In this document: positions 1-6,547 of the stretch, in pieces
How the letters are laid out: each line of letters starts with the position of its first letter
Numbering within the stretch: the stretch's first letter is position 1
Assembly (NCBI GenBank): GCA_013139875.1
Contig: WSZY01000216.1
Coordinates: 1-10,796 of the forward strand
Source: Mariprofundaceae bacterium
GTDB taxonomy: Bacteria; Pseudomonadota; Zetaproteobacteria; Mariprofundales; Mariprofundaceae
DNA length: 10,796 nucleotides
Direction of reading: 5' to 3'
The notes under the pieces: model-generated
Database searches by the model: none
What the model saw: the letters and a program-made list of their open reading frames with translations, nothing else
What the model was told of the DNA's origin: nothing
Translations under genes and position numbers: made by a program

Positions 1-230
1 TCCGGGTGAGAATTCAGTGGCATATCAAAGTGAACAATTTCAGCATTCACCTTTTCTCCCGGGTGAAGTGAATCGATATATTTCGTTACTTCCTCTTCCT
101 TGCCAGCCAACAAAGGAATGTAAACCACTTCCATTTGTTGGGTTTCATTTGAGCAAGAGGCAGTTAAGCCGGCGCAACAGACAAACAGGGCTACGAGCAG
201 GAATTTTCTTAATCTAAAAAATGTCTTCAT
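1..230 (-). CDS. Putative lipoprotein, N-terminal part (runs off left edge)
   Basis: The minus strand is open from an ATG at 230 to the window edge, giving 76 codons with no stop. The product starts with a basic stretch (MKTFFRLRK), then a hydrophobic core (about residues 10-22) and an LTASC sequence that fits a relaxed lipobox with Cys26 as the lipidated residue. Serine follows that cysteine, which in E. coli would favour the outer membrane. The visible mature part (about 50 residues) is polar, with VVYIPLLAGKEEE and a Lys/Glu-rich stretch. I do not recognise a family. An in-frame ATG at 242 has an AGGGG sequence about 11 bases upstream, so translation may begin there and add MRIT; I kept 230 because it gives the more typical signal peptide. 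The plus-strand frame over 17-217 has no such features and is judged a shadow. Confidence 0.65.
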   Translation of the reverse strand, partial: MKTFFRLRKFLLVALFVCCAGLTASCSNETQQMEVVYIPLLAGKEEEVTKYIDSLHPGEKVNAEIVHFDMPLNSHP

Positions 231-573
231 GGTTATGCGCATCAATTAATTTGCCCCTTGTGACTGATCTTTCCGGAATCCTTTTATTAATGACCACTTT
301 TAGCATTCGGTTCGCCACCATAATGAGCGGCCGGTTTCACCGCAATACGTAAAAAGGTGTTTTGGCCTGGAAAAAGGGAGTGAGTTGCCAGCCCGGCGAC
401 ATGGAAAGGTTGATTTTAACAGATCCGGCACATTGGAAAACCGGGGAATTCCGGAAGTACCATGAACAGGGAACTGCGGCAGAGAAAAGAGGCGGGTGAC
501 CCGTGCCGAAAGGATGGATAGTATCCGCCCCCCCTTTGGAGCATAACATGCGCTCTGATAATCAGGGCTCCTT

Positions 574-593
574 CTGACCCATGGACGGGTCAG
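574..593. repeat. Inverted repeat CTGACCC-6-GGGTCAG
   Basis: A perfect seven-base stem with the loop ATGGAC lies 115 bases before the hslV start. No T-tract follows on either strand, so it does not look like an intrinsic terminator. It directly abuts a second inverted repeat at 594-614. It could be a protein-binding dyad or part of an mRNA leader structure. Confidence 0.4.
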
Positions 594-614
594 CAAAATC
601 ATTTATTGATTTTG
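594..614. repeat. Inverted repeat CAAAATCA-5-TGATTTTG
   Basis: This is a perfect eight-base stem with the AT-only loop TTTAT, placed immediately after the GC-rich dyad at 574-593. The tandem pair of dyads lies in the likely promoter or leader region of hslVU. Function is unknown. Confidence 0.4.
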
Positions 615-694
615 TAAGCAGAGGCAAAACGACGCTTTTGGCTTTGCATGAAAGAACAGGCGCATGGATGCATCTGTTCGTCTCCAATAGAATT

Positions 695-698
695 GAGG
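695..698 (+). promoter_or_regulatory. Ribosome binding site of hslV
   Basis: GAGG lies nine bases before the ATG at 708 and decides that start. The in-frame ATG codons at 648 and 732 lack an equally good site. Confidence 0.55.
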
Positions 699-707
699 TT
701 ATCGGCT

Positions 708-1262
708 ATGGAAACAGTTCAGAGTATCAAGATGCGCGGCACAACCATCTGTTGTGTGCGCAAAGACAATCAGGTTGCCATCGCAGGTGACGGACAGGTA
801 ACCCTGGGTGACACTGTCATCAAACATGGTGCAAAAAAGGTACGCTCCATCCGTGATGGATCAATCCTGACCGGGTTCGCCGGCTCCACAGCCGATGCCA
901 TGAATCTGTTTGAAAAGTTTGAGGCCAAGCTTGATGAACATACAGGAAGTCTTACCCGCGCAGCCGTGGCTCTGGCCAAGGATTGGCGCACAGATCGTTA
1001 CCTGAGAAAGCTTGAAGCGATGATGATTGTAGCCGATCATGAACGCACATTGATCATCTCCGGTAACGGCGATGTACTGGAGCCGGATGAAGGCGTTGCC
1101 GCCATCGGTTCCGGTGGCGCTTATGCCAAGTCCGCAGCCATCGCGTTGGTCCGGCACAGTACCCTTACAGCAGAAGAGTCGGCCCATGAAGCGATGAAGA
1201 TCGCCGCCGACACCTGCATCTACACCAACAACTCATTCACCATCGAATCACTGGAGTTTTAA
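708..1262 (+). CDS. hslV: ATP-dependent protease subunit HslV (ClpQ)
   Basis: HslV is the threonine peptidase of the cytoplasmic HslUV complex: two stacked HslV hexamers degrade proteins unfolded and fed in by the HslU ATPase. The 184-residue product has the family signature. Counting from the catalytic Thr12 (in RGTTI), the mature chain keeps Asp17 and Lys33 of the active site, the [10 protein letters not shown] stretch, GFAGSTADA, and a C-terminus with YTN and TIE motifs. The ATG at 708 leaves an 11-residue propeptide ([11 protein letters not shown]) that must be removed to free Thr12; a start at 732 would leave only MRG. I chose 708 for its GAGG ribosome site. The frame extends to an ATG at 648, but the added residues (Cys/His-rich, no known equivalent) look untranslated. 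It is followed three bases later by hslU, so the two are co-transcribed and made together. Confidence 0.97.
   Translation: METVQSIKMRGTTICCVRKDNQVAIAGDGQVTLGDTVIKHGAKKVRSIRDGSILTGFAGSTADAMNLFEKFEAKLDEHTGSLTRAAVALAKDWRTDRYLRKLEAMMIVADHERTLIISGNGDVLEPDEGVAAIGSGGAYAKSAAIALVRHSTLTAEESAHEAMKIAADTCIYTNNSFTIESLEF
1253..1256 (+). promoter_or_regulatory. Ribosome binding site of hslU inside the end of hslV
   Basis: GGAG within the last codons of hslV lies nine bases before the GTG at 1266. The in-frame ATG at 1278 has no such sequence at a proper distance, so the GTG is the preferred start. Confidence 0.5.
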
Positions 1263-1265
1263 ATC

Positions 1266-2609
1266 GTGAACCACACCATGACACCTAGAGAGATCGTTTC
1301 GGAACTGGACCGCTTCATTATCGGACAAAACGATGCCAAACGCGCTGTTGCGATTGCTTTGAGAAATCGCTGGCGCCGGCAGCAGGTTGAATCACCGATG
1401 CGTGAAGAGATCACACCGAAGAATATTCTCATGATTGGCCCCACCGGCGTCGGCAAGACAGAGATTGCACGCAGACTGGCACGATTGGCCAAGGCGCCCT
1501 TCATCAAGGTTGAAGCCACCAAGTATACCGAGGTCGGTTATGTCGGGCGTGATGTAGAGTCTATCATCCGTGACCTGGTCGATTTTGCCATCAAGATGGT
1601 ACGTGAGGAGCATCTGGTAAAAGTCCAAACGAGAGCCGAAGAGGCAGCCGAAGAGCACCTGCTCAATATCCTGATCCCTCACTCAATTGATCCGTCCGGG
1701 CCTGTCTCGACGGATAAAAAGGATCCACATTCAGACTCGCGCGAGAAGATGCGCCATAAGCTGCGTCTGGGAGAGCTGGATAACCGTCAGGTAGAGATCG
1801 ATATGCCCGAACAGGCGCAGATACCGATGCTTCAGATGTTCACCAATCAGGGTGGTGAAGAGCTGGATCTGAACCTGAAGGATATGCTTAGCGGTCTGGG
1901 GGGCGGCAAGAAAAAAACCAAACGCATGACCGTCAAAGAGGCGATGGCAGCACTCAAACAGCAGGAGGCCGACCAGCTGCTCGATATGGACCGCATCAAG
2001 GAAGAGGCGATCGAACGCACTGAGAACAGCGGTATCGTTTTCCTTGATGAGATGGACAAGATCACTCATAGATCAGGAAAGGATGGCGATGTCTCACGTG
2101 AAGGTGTGCAGCGTGACCTGCTGCCACTGGTGGAGGGCACCAGTGTGAATTGTCGCCACGGCTCGGTGAATACCGACCACGTTCTCTTTATCGCCTCCGG
2201 TGCATTTCACCTCTCCAAACCTTCAGATCTGATTCCGGAGCTACAGGGGCGTTTCCCGATTCGTGTAAGCCTGAATGCACTGACCGAAGATGATTTCCGC
2301 CGCATTCTGGTGGAGCCGGAATCATCCCTGAGCAAACAGTATGCCGCCCTTCTGGAAACGGAAAATGTGACACTCAGCTATACCGAGGATGGCATTGCCG
2401 AACTGGCACGCCTCGCTGTGCATGTAAATGAGAATACTGAAAACATTGGTGCCCGACGTCTGCACACGCTGCTGGAGCGCGTGCTTGATGAGGTGAGCTT
2501 CGATGCAAGCGATCGGGTGGAGAAGAGTATTGAGGTAAACGCCGACTACGTTCGCGATCAACTGGGTGAAATTGCCGAAGATGAGGACCTCTCCCGCTAT
2601 ATCCTCTAG
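1266..2609 (+). CDS. hslU: ATP-dependent protease ATPase subunit HslU (ClpY)
   Basis: HslU is the AAA+ unfoldase that recognises substrates and threads them into HslV. The 447-residue product is full length for the family. In order: MTPREIV and the IIGQ nucleotide-contacting region (residues 5-21), Walker A GPTGVGKT (58-65), the central-pore loop GYVG (91-94), the inserted I domain (roughly 110-245), Walker B IVFLDE (257-262), the GRFPIRV stretch that carries the arginine finger, the sensor-2 region NIGARR, and the conserved C-terminal EDLSRYIL tail, whose last residues insert into HslV and open its active site. The start is GTG at 1266, chosen for its GGAG site; ATG at 1278 (MTPRE) is the alternative and would match the E. 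coli length more closely. No intrinsic terminator is visible in the 28 bases before the convergent gene that ends at 2638. Confidence 0.97.
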   Translation: MNHTMTPREIVSELDRFIIGQNDAKRAVAIALRNRWRRQQVESPMREEITPKNILMIGPTGVGKTEIARRLARLAKAPFIKVEATKYTEVGYVGRDVESIIRDLVDFAIKMVREEHLVKVQTRAEEAAEEHLLNILIPHSIDPSGPVSTDKKDPHSDSREKMRHKLRLGELDNRQVEIDMPEQAQIPMLQMFTNQGGEELDLNLKDMLSGLGGGKKKTKRMTVKEAMAALKQQEADQLLDMDRIKEEAIERTENSGIVFLDEMDKITHRSGKDGDVSREGVQRDLLPLVEGTSVNCRHGSVNTDHVLFIASGAFHLSKPSDLIPELQGRFPIRVSLNALTEDDFRRILVEPESSLSKQYAALLETENVTLSYTEDGIAELARLAVHVNENTENIGARRLHTLLERVLDEVSFDASDRVEKSIEVNADYVRDQLGEIAEDEDLSRYIL

Positions 2610-2637
2610 AAATAAAAAATCTGAATAACCGCTTAAG

Positions 2638-3030
2638 CTAATTGTTTGCTTCTGATACGGCTTCCTCGGCCTTCTGCCTGATTCGCTCAATATCGTTATT
2701 GGCATTTTCCACATATCTGGTAATGCAGTTGTTGTAGATTTCCAGTTTGGCATTGTAGTCACGGATACTGGAGTTATACGCGTTAAGCTCCCACTGGGGA
2801 ATTCTCCACTGGTTACTAAGCGAATCGGGCTTGGAAGGTTCGGTTGGTTTGTGACAGCGGTGGCTGGAGTAGCCACCGGCCAGGTTGCTTCCTCCGGACA
2901 CTCTGGCATCAGCCACAGCTGGCAGCGCTAAGCTTATTGCGATAAGCAGCACAAGGCATGAGCCCCCACAGGCTGCATACCGACCCCGATAACATTTTCT
3001 GCCAACCTCTGTCGGACCCTCTGTGTTCAT
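2638..3030 (-). CDS. Small exported protein of unknown function
   Basis: The 130-residue product has a long basic N-region (Arg11, Lys12, Arg15, Arg17), a hydrophobic segment (about residues 25-40) and an ADA site at 40-42 that predicts signal peptidase I cleavage before Arg43. The mature part (about 88 residues) has a Gly/Ser-rich start, a Pro/Lys segment (60-68), then a helix-forming tail with Trp75, Trp80, several Tyr/Asn residues and a charged end (ERIRQKAEEAVSEANN). Two cysteines, Cys59 and Cys102, could form a disulfide. I recall unnamed periplasmic proteins with this tail style but cannot name a family. The start is supported by AAGGGG four bases before the ATG. It converges on hslU with 28 bases between stops. 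The 112 bases between it and the operon end at 3143 show no strong terminator, so it could be read through from the operon or have its own promoter. Confidence 0.75.
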   Translation of the reverse strand: MNTEGPTEVGRKCYRGRYAACGGSCLVLLIAISLALPAVADARVSGGSNLAGGYSSHRCHKPTEPSKPDSLSNQWRIPQWELNAYNSSIRDYNAKLEIYNNCITRYVENANNDIERIRQKAEEAVSEANN

Positions 3031-3142
3031 ACTTCCCCTTTGCAGTTGCCATTGCGAACTTCCGGCTTACAGCTTAATTCACTTCAACTATAGTCCAAAT
3101 GTTTCAATTTGTGATCACCGCCGTTAATGGTCATTCGGGCAA

Positions 3143-4366
3143 CTAAGCTTTTTCCCCCTCAAAATAGGCCGTCGTGATATGAATTTTATCATGCAGTGTA
3201 CGATGAACCGGACAGCGATCTGCAATTTCCAGCAAACGTTTTCGCTGCTCATCATCCAGATCTCCCACCACCTCAATCAACCGTTCGATATGGTCGATCT
3301 TACGGGATGATGTCTCCGGGCAATCCTTACAGTCCTCTGCATGTACTTTCTCATGATTGAGATAGACATTGATCTCATCGACACTCCAACCCTTCCGGTC
3401 GGCATACATGCGCAGGGTGATACTGGTGCAGGCACCAAGTGCCGAAATAAGAAGGCCGTAAGGTGTTGGCCCGCGATCTGTGCCGCCCAGGCGGGCCGGC
3501 TCATCAGCCAGTAGACCATGTCCGCCGGATTTAATCTCGGTGTAGAAGGTTGAACCTGTCCGCACCCGCACAGCATGCGGGCCGGAATCCCATTCGGTTT
3601 CCCGAACCGGAACATATTTATCCGCCCATGTGGCAATCACCGATCCGACATAACGGGCATCGGACTCTTCACTCAAAAGATGATCGGCCTGATCAAGGGT
3701 TACAAAACTCTTGGGGTGACGTGCCGACTCGTAAATACGCTGCGCATGCTTGATATCGACAATCTCATCCACCGGAGAGTGGAAGATCAACAGTGCCCGT
3801 TTCAGATCGTGAATGGCGGCACAGGTCTCCGCCTCCTGAACATCATCAAGAAACTGTTTTTTGAGCCTGAATTTGCGCTCACCAATCGAGATTTCCAGTT
3901 CACCCTTTTGCTTCAGCTCATCTTCATGACCTGCGAAGATATGAGCGATATGAGCAGGGTCGCATGGCGCACCAATAGTGGAAATCGCCTTGGCAGACGG
4001 AATGTCACGAGCTGCCACAAACGTGGCAGCACCACCGAGTGAGTGCCCGATCAGAATCTCCGGTGCCTCGTGCTCCTCCTCAAGGAAGCGTGCGGCAGAG
4101 ACAATATCACTCACATTGGATGAAAAGTTGGTATCAGCAAAATCACCTTCACTCTCAGCAAGGCCGGTGAAATCGAAACGCAGAACTGCAATGCCTTTGG
4201 CCGCCAGAGCACGATTGATGTGGGTGGTCGCTTTCAGATGCTTGCTAAGCGTGAAGCCATGGGCAAAAAGGGCATAGGCGCGAGGCTTGCCATCAATGGG
4301 AAGATCGAGATATGCAGCAAGCTTCAACCCTTCCGCATTTTTAAAGAACACCTTTTTGGATCGCAT
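3143..4366 (-). CDS. Bifunctional alpha/beta-hydrolase and OsmC-family protein
   Basis: Two domains are fused in 407 residues. The N-terminal part (about 1-250) is an alpha/beta hydrolase: an HGF turn at 36-38, the nucleophile elbow GHSLGG with Ser109, and the likely triad partners Asp200 (SPVDEIV) and His229 (QADHLL). The C-terminal part (about 255-404) is OsmC/Ohr-like: Cys313 in SALGACTS and Cys385 in DRCPVHRTL are the two redox cysteines that reduce organic hydroperoxides in this superfamily. An extra DCKDC pair (Cys346, Cys349) sits between them. This fusion is a known architecture annotated as bifunctional alpha/beta hydrolase/OsmC; the substrate of the hydrolase half is not known to me. 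GGAGG lies six bases before the ATG. It is the last gene of the operon, 53 bases after the pirin gene. The product is predicted cytoplasmic, with no signal peptide. Confidence 0.93.
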   Translation of the reverse strand: MRSKKVFFKNAEGLKLAAYLDLPIDGKPRAYALFAHGFTLSKHLKATTHINRALAAKGIAVLRFDFTGLAESEGDFADTNFSSNVSDIVSAARFLEEEHEAPEILIGHSLGGAATFVAARDIPSAKAISTIGAPCDPAHIAHIFAGHEDELKQKGELEISIGERKFRLKKQFLDDVQEAETCAAIHDLKRALLIFHSPVDEIVDIKHAQRIYESARHPKSFVTLDQADHLLSEESDARYVGSVIATWADKYVPVRETEWDSGPHAVRVRTGSTFYTEIKSGGHGLLADEPARLGGTDRGPTPYGLLISALGACTSITLRMYADRKGWSVDEINVYLNHEKVHAEDCKDCPETSSRKIDHIERLIEVVGDLDDEQRKRLLEIADRCPVHRTLHDKIHITTAYFEGEKA

Positions 4367-4419
4367 TCATCACCTCCGACAGACCAAATGAATTTAATTC
4401 GACGAGCCGTTAACCGCTA

Positions 4420-5139
4420 TTAATCGACAAAGGGCCCATGCTGATAGATCGGTTCACCATGCGGCCTGCCAAAACACCACATATAGCGGGCACCCTCTAT
4501 CGCTTCGATGGTTAGACTGTTTTCTCCATCCACATAAGCAGCAGAACCCGTATCTACAATCTCACCATTCACTTTGATTGAACCTTCAATAAGATAGATA
4601 ATCCCCTGAAAATCGCCCGGGACAGCGCGACCAATGGTTGCTCCCGCATCAAGTGAAACATCGAGGTATTCAACCCCGGTTTTCAAAACAATCGGCCCAC
4701 CCTCACCGACAATGGTTCGCACCGTGCCGCCATCAATGACCGTTTCCGGAATCTCATCCTTCTCAACCTGCTGATAATCAGGATCAACGCCTTTCAGGCT
4801 TTGCGGCAGGTTAATCCAGAGTTGAATGCCTGCAGCTCTTCCATCGGGCATCTCAGAGTGGACGATACCACGACCGGCAGTGAACCGCTGTGCGCCGCCG
4901 CCATGTACCGTACCCCTGTTACCGAGATTGTCCGCATGCTGCATGCCACCCGCAAACATATAGGTGATCGCCTCAAAACCGCGATGCGGGTGATCGGGAA
5001 ACCCATCGCTGGATATATCAAAGTGATCCCAGAGTACAAAAGGATCGAAATTCCTCATGTTGGCGACGGGCATAAGGCGTTTGACCTCAATGCCATCACC
5101 TTCGGGTACCACAACTGCACGTTGAATATGAATAGTCAT
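4420..5139 (-). CDS. Pirin family protein (YhhW/YhaK-like bicupin)
   Basis: The 239-residue product is a typical bacterial pirin, a double cupin with one iron site in the N-terminal barrel. The metal ligands are visible as His50 and His52 (DHPHRGFE), His94 and Glu96 (GRGIVHSEMP), equivalent to His56, His58, His101 and Glu103 of human pirin. The conserved LGNRGTVHGGGAQRFTAG stretch precedes the second ligand pair. Some bacterial pirins act as quercetin 2,3-dioxygenase and some as redox sensors; which applies here cannot be read from the sequence. AGGGG overlapping the stop of the upstream gene provides the ribosome site six bases before the ATG, and the gap to that gene is 11 bases, so translation is probably coupled. 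The product is cytoplasmic. Its place next to quinone and flavonoid-like redox enzymes favours a catalytic or sensing role in that chemistry. Confidence 0.93.
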   Translation of the reverse strand: MTIHIQRAVVVPEGDGIEVKRLMPVANMRNFDPFVLWDHFDISSDGFPDHPHRGFEAITYMFAGGMQHADNLGNRGTVHGGGAQRFTAGRGIVHSEMPDGRAAGIQLWINLPQSLKGVDPDYQQVEKDEIPETVIDGGTVRTIVGEGGPIVLKTGVEYLDVSLDAGATIGRAVPGDFQGIIYLIEGSIKVNGEIVDTGSAAYVDGENSLTIEAIEGARYMWCFGRPHGEPIYQHGPFVD

Positions 5140-5150
5140 ATCAGACCCCT

Positions 5151-5786
5151 CTAATCATCCGTGGTGAAGCCGGCTTGCAGATGGCTGCCATCACAATAGG
5201 GCTTGTTGTTTGAGGCACCACAACGGCAGAGAAAAGTCTGTTGCGTCCGGTTTATGGTATGCCCTGTGCCGGTACAAATCTCCAGATTACCTTCCACTTT
5301 TAACGGGCCATCCCTGATGGCTGAAACCGTTACAGGGCCATCACGTTTCTCCAATATCCCGGAATCCTGTAAGGGTGGCTCTCCTGTAGCAGTGAATCCG
5401 ATATCGCTGTGTGAACCATCGCAATAGGGTCTGTTTTTAGATGCACCACAGCGGCACAGGGTCAGACGTGTTTGTGGCTCCTTTTCACCATCCATATGAA
5501 TATCCGCTTTCAGTGCGTAAGGGCCGTTTTCACGAATATGCAGGGTGTTTACCAGGGGCTTGCGCCGGGGCTGACCATGTTCGACAAACTGAATAGCACC
5601 GGAAGGGCAATTTTCTGCCAACCCGTGCAGTTCATCACTGTTGGCCCGTTCGGGATGTATCCACTCGCCCTCCACATTCGGAACAAACACATCGGGACGA
5701 TTCAATACGCAATTTCGCGAATGAATGCACTTTTTTCCATCAAAATAGAGCGTACCCTCATCTGTTTCATGTACTTCTATACTCAT
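5151..5786 (-). CDS. Iron-sulfur protein: Fer4_19 domain plus two CDGSH domains
   Basis: Three iron-sulfur modules lie in 211 residues. Residues 1-70 match the divergent single-cluster ferredoxin family Fer4_19 (YjdI type), with Cys20 and Cys26 (CIHSRNC), then Cys60 in ENCPSGAIQ. Two CDGSH domains follow, each with the Cys-X-Cys-X8-Cys-Asp-Gly-Ser-His pattern that binds a labile [2Fe-2S] cluster through three Cys and one His: Cys111, Cys113, Cys122, His126, and Cys187, Cys189, Cys198, His202. The fused layout is known in bacteria; the role is usually given as electron transfer or cluster transfer, not proven. AGGAG lies six bases before the ATG. The 53-base gap upstream holds a hairpin and a very short frame (see 5802-5837). 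The product is cytoplasmic. Together with the small CDGSH gene at 8797-9033 the operon encodes four CDGSH clusters. Confidence 0.92.
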   Translation of the reverse strand: MSIEVHETDEGTLYFDGKKCIHSRNCVLNRPDVFVPNVEGEWIHPERANSDELHGLAENCPSGAIQFVEHGQPRRKPLVNTLHIRENGPYALKADIHMDGEKEPQTRLTLCRCGASKNRPYCDGSHSDIGFTATGEPPLQDSGILEKRDGPVTVSAIRDGPLKVEGNLEICTGTGHTINRTQQTFLCRCGASNNKPYCDGSHLQAGFTTDD

Positions 5787-5801
5787 GTCAATCTCCTGTA
5801 G

Positions 5802-5828
5802 TCAGAACTTTTCCCCACTGCCCCACAT
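5802..5828 (-). CDS. Possible eight-codon leader peptide (MWGSGEKF)
   Basis: Between the DUF2461 gene and the Fer4_19-CDGSH gene, an ATG at 5828 opens an eight-codon frame ending in TGA at 5802. It is preceded by AAGGAG seven bases upstream, a better ribosome site than that of some full genes here, and this site overlaps the TAA stop of the DUF2461 gene. The whole frame lies inside the inverted repeat 5804-5837. It may be a leader or coupling peptide, or only a chance frame behind a leftover ribosome site. Confidence 0.25.
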   Translation of the reverse strand: MWGSGEKF

Positions 5829-5837
5829 AAAAGTTCT
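5804..5837 (-). repeat. Perfect inverted repeat AGAACTTTT-16-AAAAGTTCT
   Basis: Two nine-base arms flank a 16-base C-rich loop (G-rich in the transcript) in the gap between two operon genes. No T-tract follows the second arm in the direction of transcription, so a standard intrinsic terminator is unlikely. In the mRNA the first arm overlaps the spacer after AAGGAG. The hairpin could stabilise or process the operon mRNA, or modulate translation of the downstream iron-sulfur protein. Confidence 0.55.
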
Positions 5838-5839
5838 CC

Positions 5840-6526
5840 TTATTCATATTGAACACCAACAGCACGACAGAGCTGCTGCATAAATGGTACGGCTGTCTCA
5901 AAGTAACTGCTGATCAGGCCGACCAGATCATCCTGAAGGATCAACTCCGGTATCAGCGGAGCAACACCGATAAAGTCCTTTCGCTTCAAATCCTCAATCA
6001 TGGGGTGATCCACCTCATAACCCTTGGGGGCACGTACCAGACTATCACCCGCCAGCGAGTAGACTTTGGCAAACCCGGCCTCATCCCGTCCATCTTCCCA
6101 GCGGGTTGGGTGAGCATCGATATAGGTACGTATCTTTTTCAGCGTATCACTGCCCGGATGCCAGATGCCTGCACCGACAAACACTTCATCGGCTTCAATA
6201 TGAAGATAGAATCTCGGTGCATGTATATTTCTGCCCAGCTCGTGGCGAAACCGGATACCAATATTGGTTTTGTATGGCAGCTTGTTTTTGGAGAAGCGAA
6301 CATCCCTGTAAACCCGTATCAGTGATCCACCAATCTTTTTATCAACGGCCTCAAAATGCGGGGCAAAGCGTGTCAGCTCCGGTGCCATGGCGCGGATGAA
6401 GGCGAGCGACGGCTCACGCACATCCTGCTCATACCGTGCTTTGTTGTCGTTGAACCAGTCACGGTTATTGTTATTGCTAAGCTCTTTCAGAAACTTAAAT
6501 GTATTTTCGTTAAAGAACTCGCTCAC
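5840..6526 (-). CDS. DUF2461 family protein
   Basis: The 228-residue product matches the DUF2461 family (TIGR02453) from end to end: an N-terminal FLKELSNNNNRDWFNDNK stretch (11-28), the IGGSLIRVYRDVRFSKNK core (about residues 65-82) followed by PYKTNIGIRFRH, the FYLHIEADEVFVGAGIWHP strand region, and a C-terminal helical part. The biochemical function of this family is not established as far as I know. The start is GTG at 6526, with only a weak AGAGAG sequence very close upstream, so the start is slightly uncertain, though the next residues (SEFFNENTFKFL) fit the family beginning. It sits 21 bases after the Old Yellow Enzyme gene. No signal peptide or membrane segment is visible. Its membership of a redox operon is the only functional hint. 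Confidence 0.9.
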   Translation of the reverse strand: MSEFFNENTFKFLKELSNNNNRDWFNDNKARYEQDVREPSLAFIRAMAPELTRFAPHFEAVDKKIGGSLIRVYRDVRFSKNKLPYKTNIGIRFRHELGRNIHAPRFYLHIEADEVFVGAGIWHPGSDTLKKIRTYIDAHPTRWEDGRDEAGFAKVYSLAGDSLVRAPKGYEVDHPMIEDLKRKDFIGVAPLIPELILQDDLVGLISSYFETAVPFMQQLCRAVGVQYE

Positions 6527-6547
6527 GGCTCTCTCACCGGCACCACT

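Larger units (their letters stand above)
243..707. other. Long non-coding gap upstream of hslV, rich in dyads
   Basis: This stretch separates the divergent lipoprotein and hslV genes and should hold both promoters, but I find no clear -35/-10 pair and no heat-shock (sigma-32 type) promoter. Open frames exist (for example minus strand 602-300 and 549-337), but they overlap each other, have Arg/Ser/Pro-rich composition and lack a convincing ribosome site. Structure is visible: GGCGG near 491 can pair with CCGCC near 525 around two smaller hairpins; GGAGC (538-542) can pair with GCTCC (567-571); CTGAT-A-ATCAG lies at 555-565; there is a seven-base stem at 574-593 and an eight-base stem at 594-614. 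A run of seven C lies at 528-534. It could be a structured RNA, a dispersed repeat or ordinary regulatory DNA; the sequence alone does not decide. Confidence 0.5.

Noticed and set aside
17..217. A 66-codon plus-strand frame at the left edge
   Set aside because: It lies opposite the lipoprotein frame, which has a coherent signal peptide and lipobox; the plus-strand product has no features.
300..602. A 100-codon open frame on the minus strand, and an overlapping 70-codon one at 337-549
   Set aside because: Two overlapping open frames, Arg/Ser/Pro-rich composition, no good ribosome site and no recognisable motif. Treated as part of a non-coding, possibly structured or repeated, stretch.
574..614. 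Tandem hairpins as an intrinsic terminator
   Set aside because: Neither stem is followed by a run of T on either strand, and no gene ends nearby.
581..790. A 69-codon plus-strand frame running into hslV in another frame
   Set aside because: It overlaps the certain start of hslV and the catalytic region, and shows no family likeness.
2322..2909. A 195-codon minus-strand frame over the end of hslU
   Set aside because: It is antisense to conserved hslU sequence and conflicts with the 130-codon exported protein, which has a signal peptide and ribosome site.
3031..3142. A terminator or CRP-type site downstream of the operon (GTGATCAC palindrome at 3111-3118)
   Set aside because: No stem followed by a T-tract is visible, and the palindrome lacks the spacing of a CRP or FNR site.
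4367..4419. Short palindromes (GAATTTAATTC at 4390-4400 and an imperfect dyad around GTTAAC) as an internal promoter or operator
   Set aside because: They are short, AT-rich and imperfect, with no accompanying promoter boxes, so chance is the better explanation.
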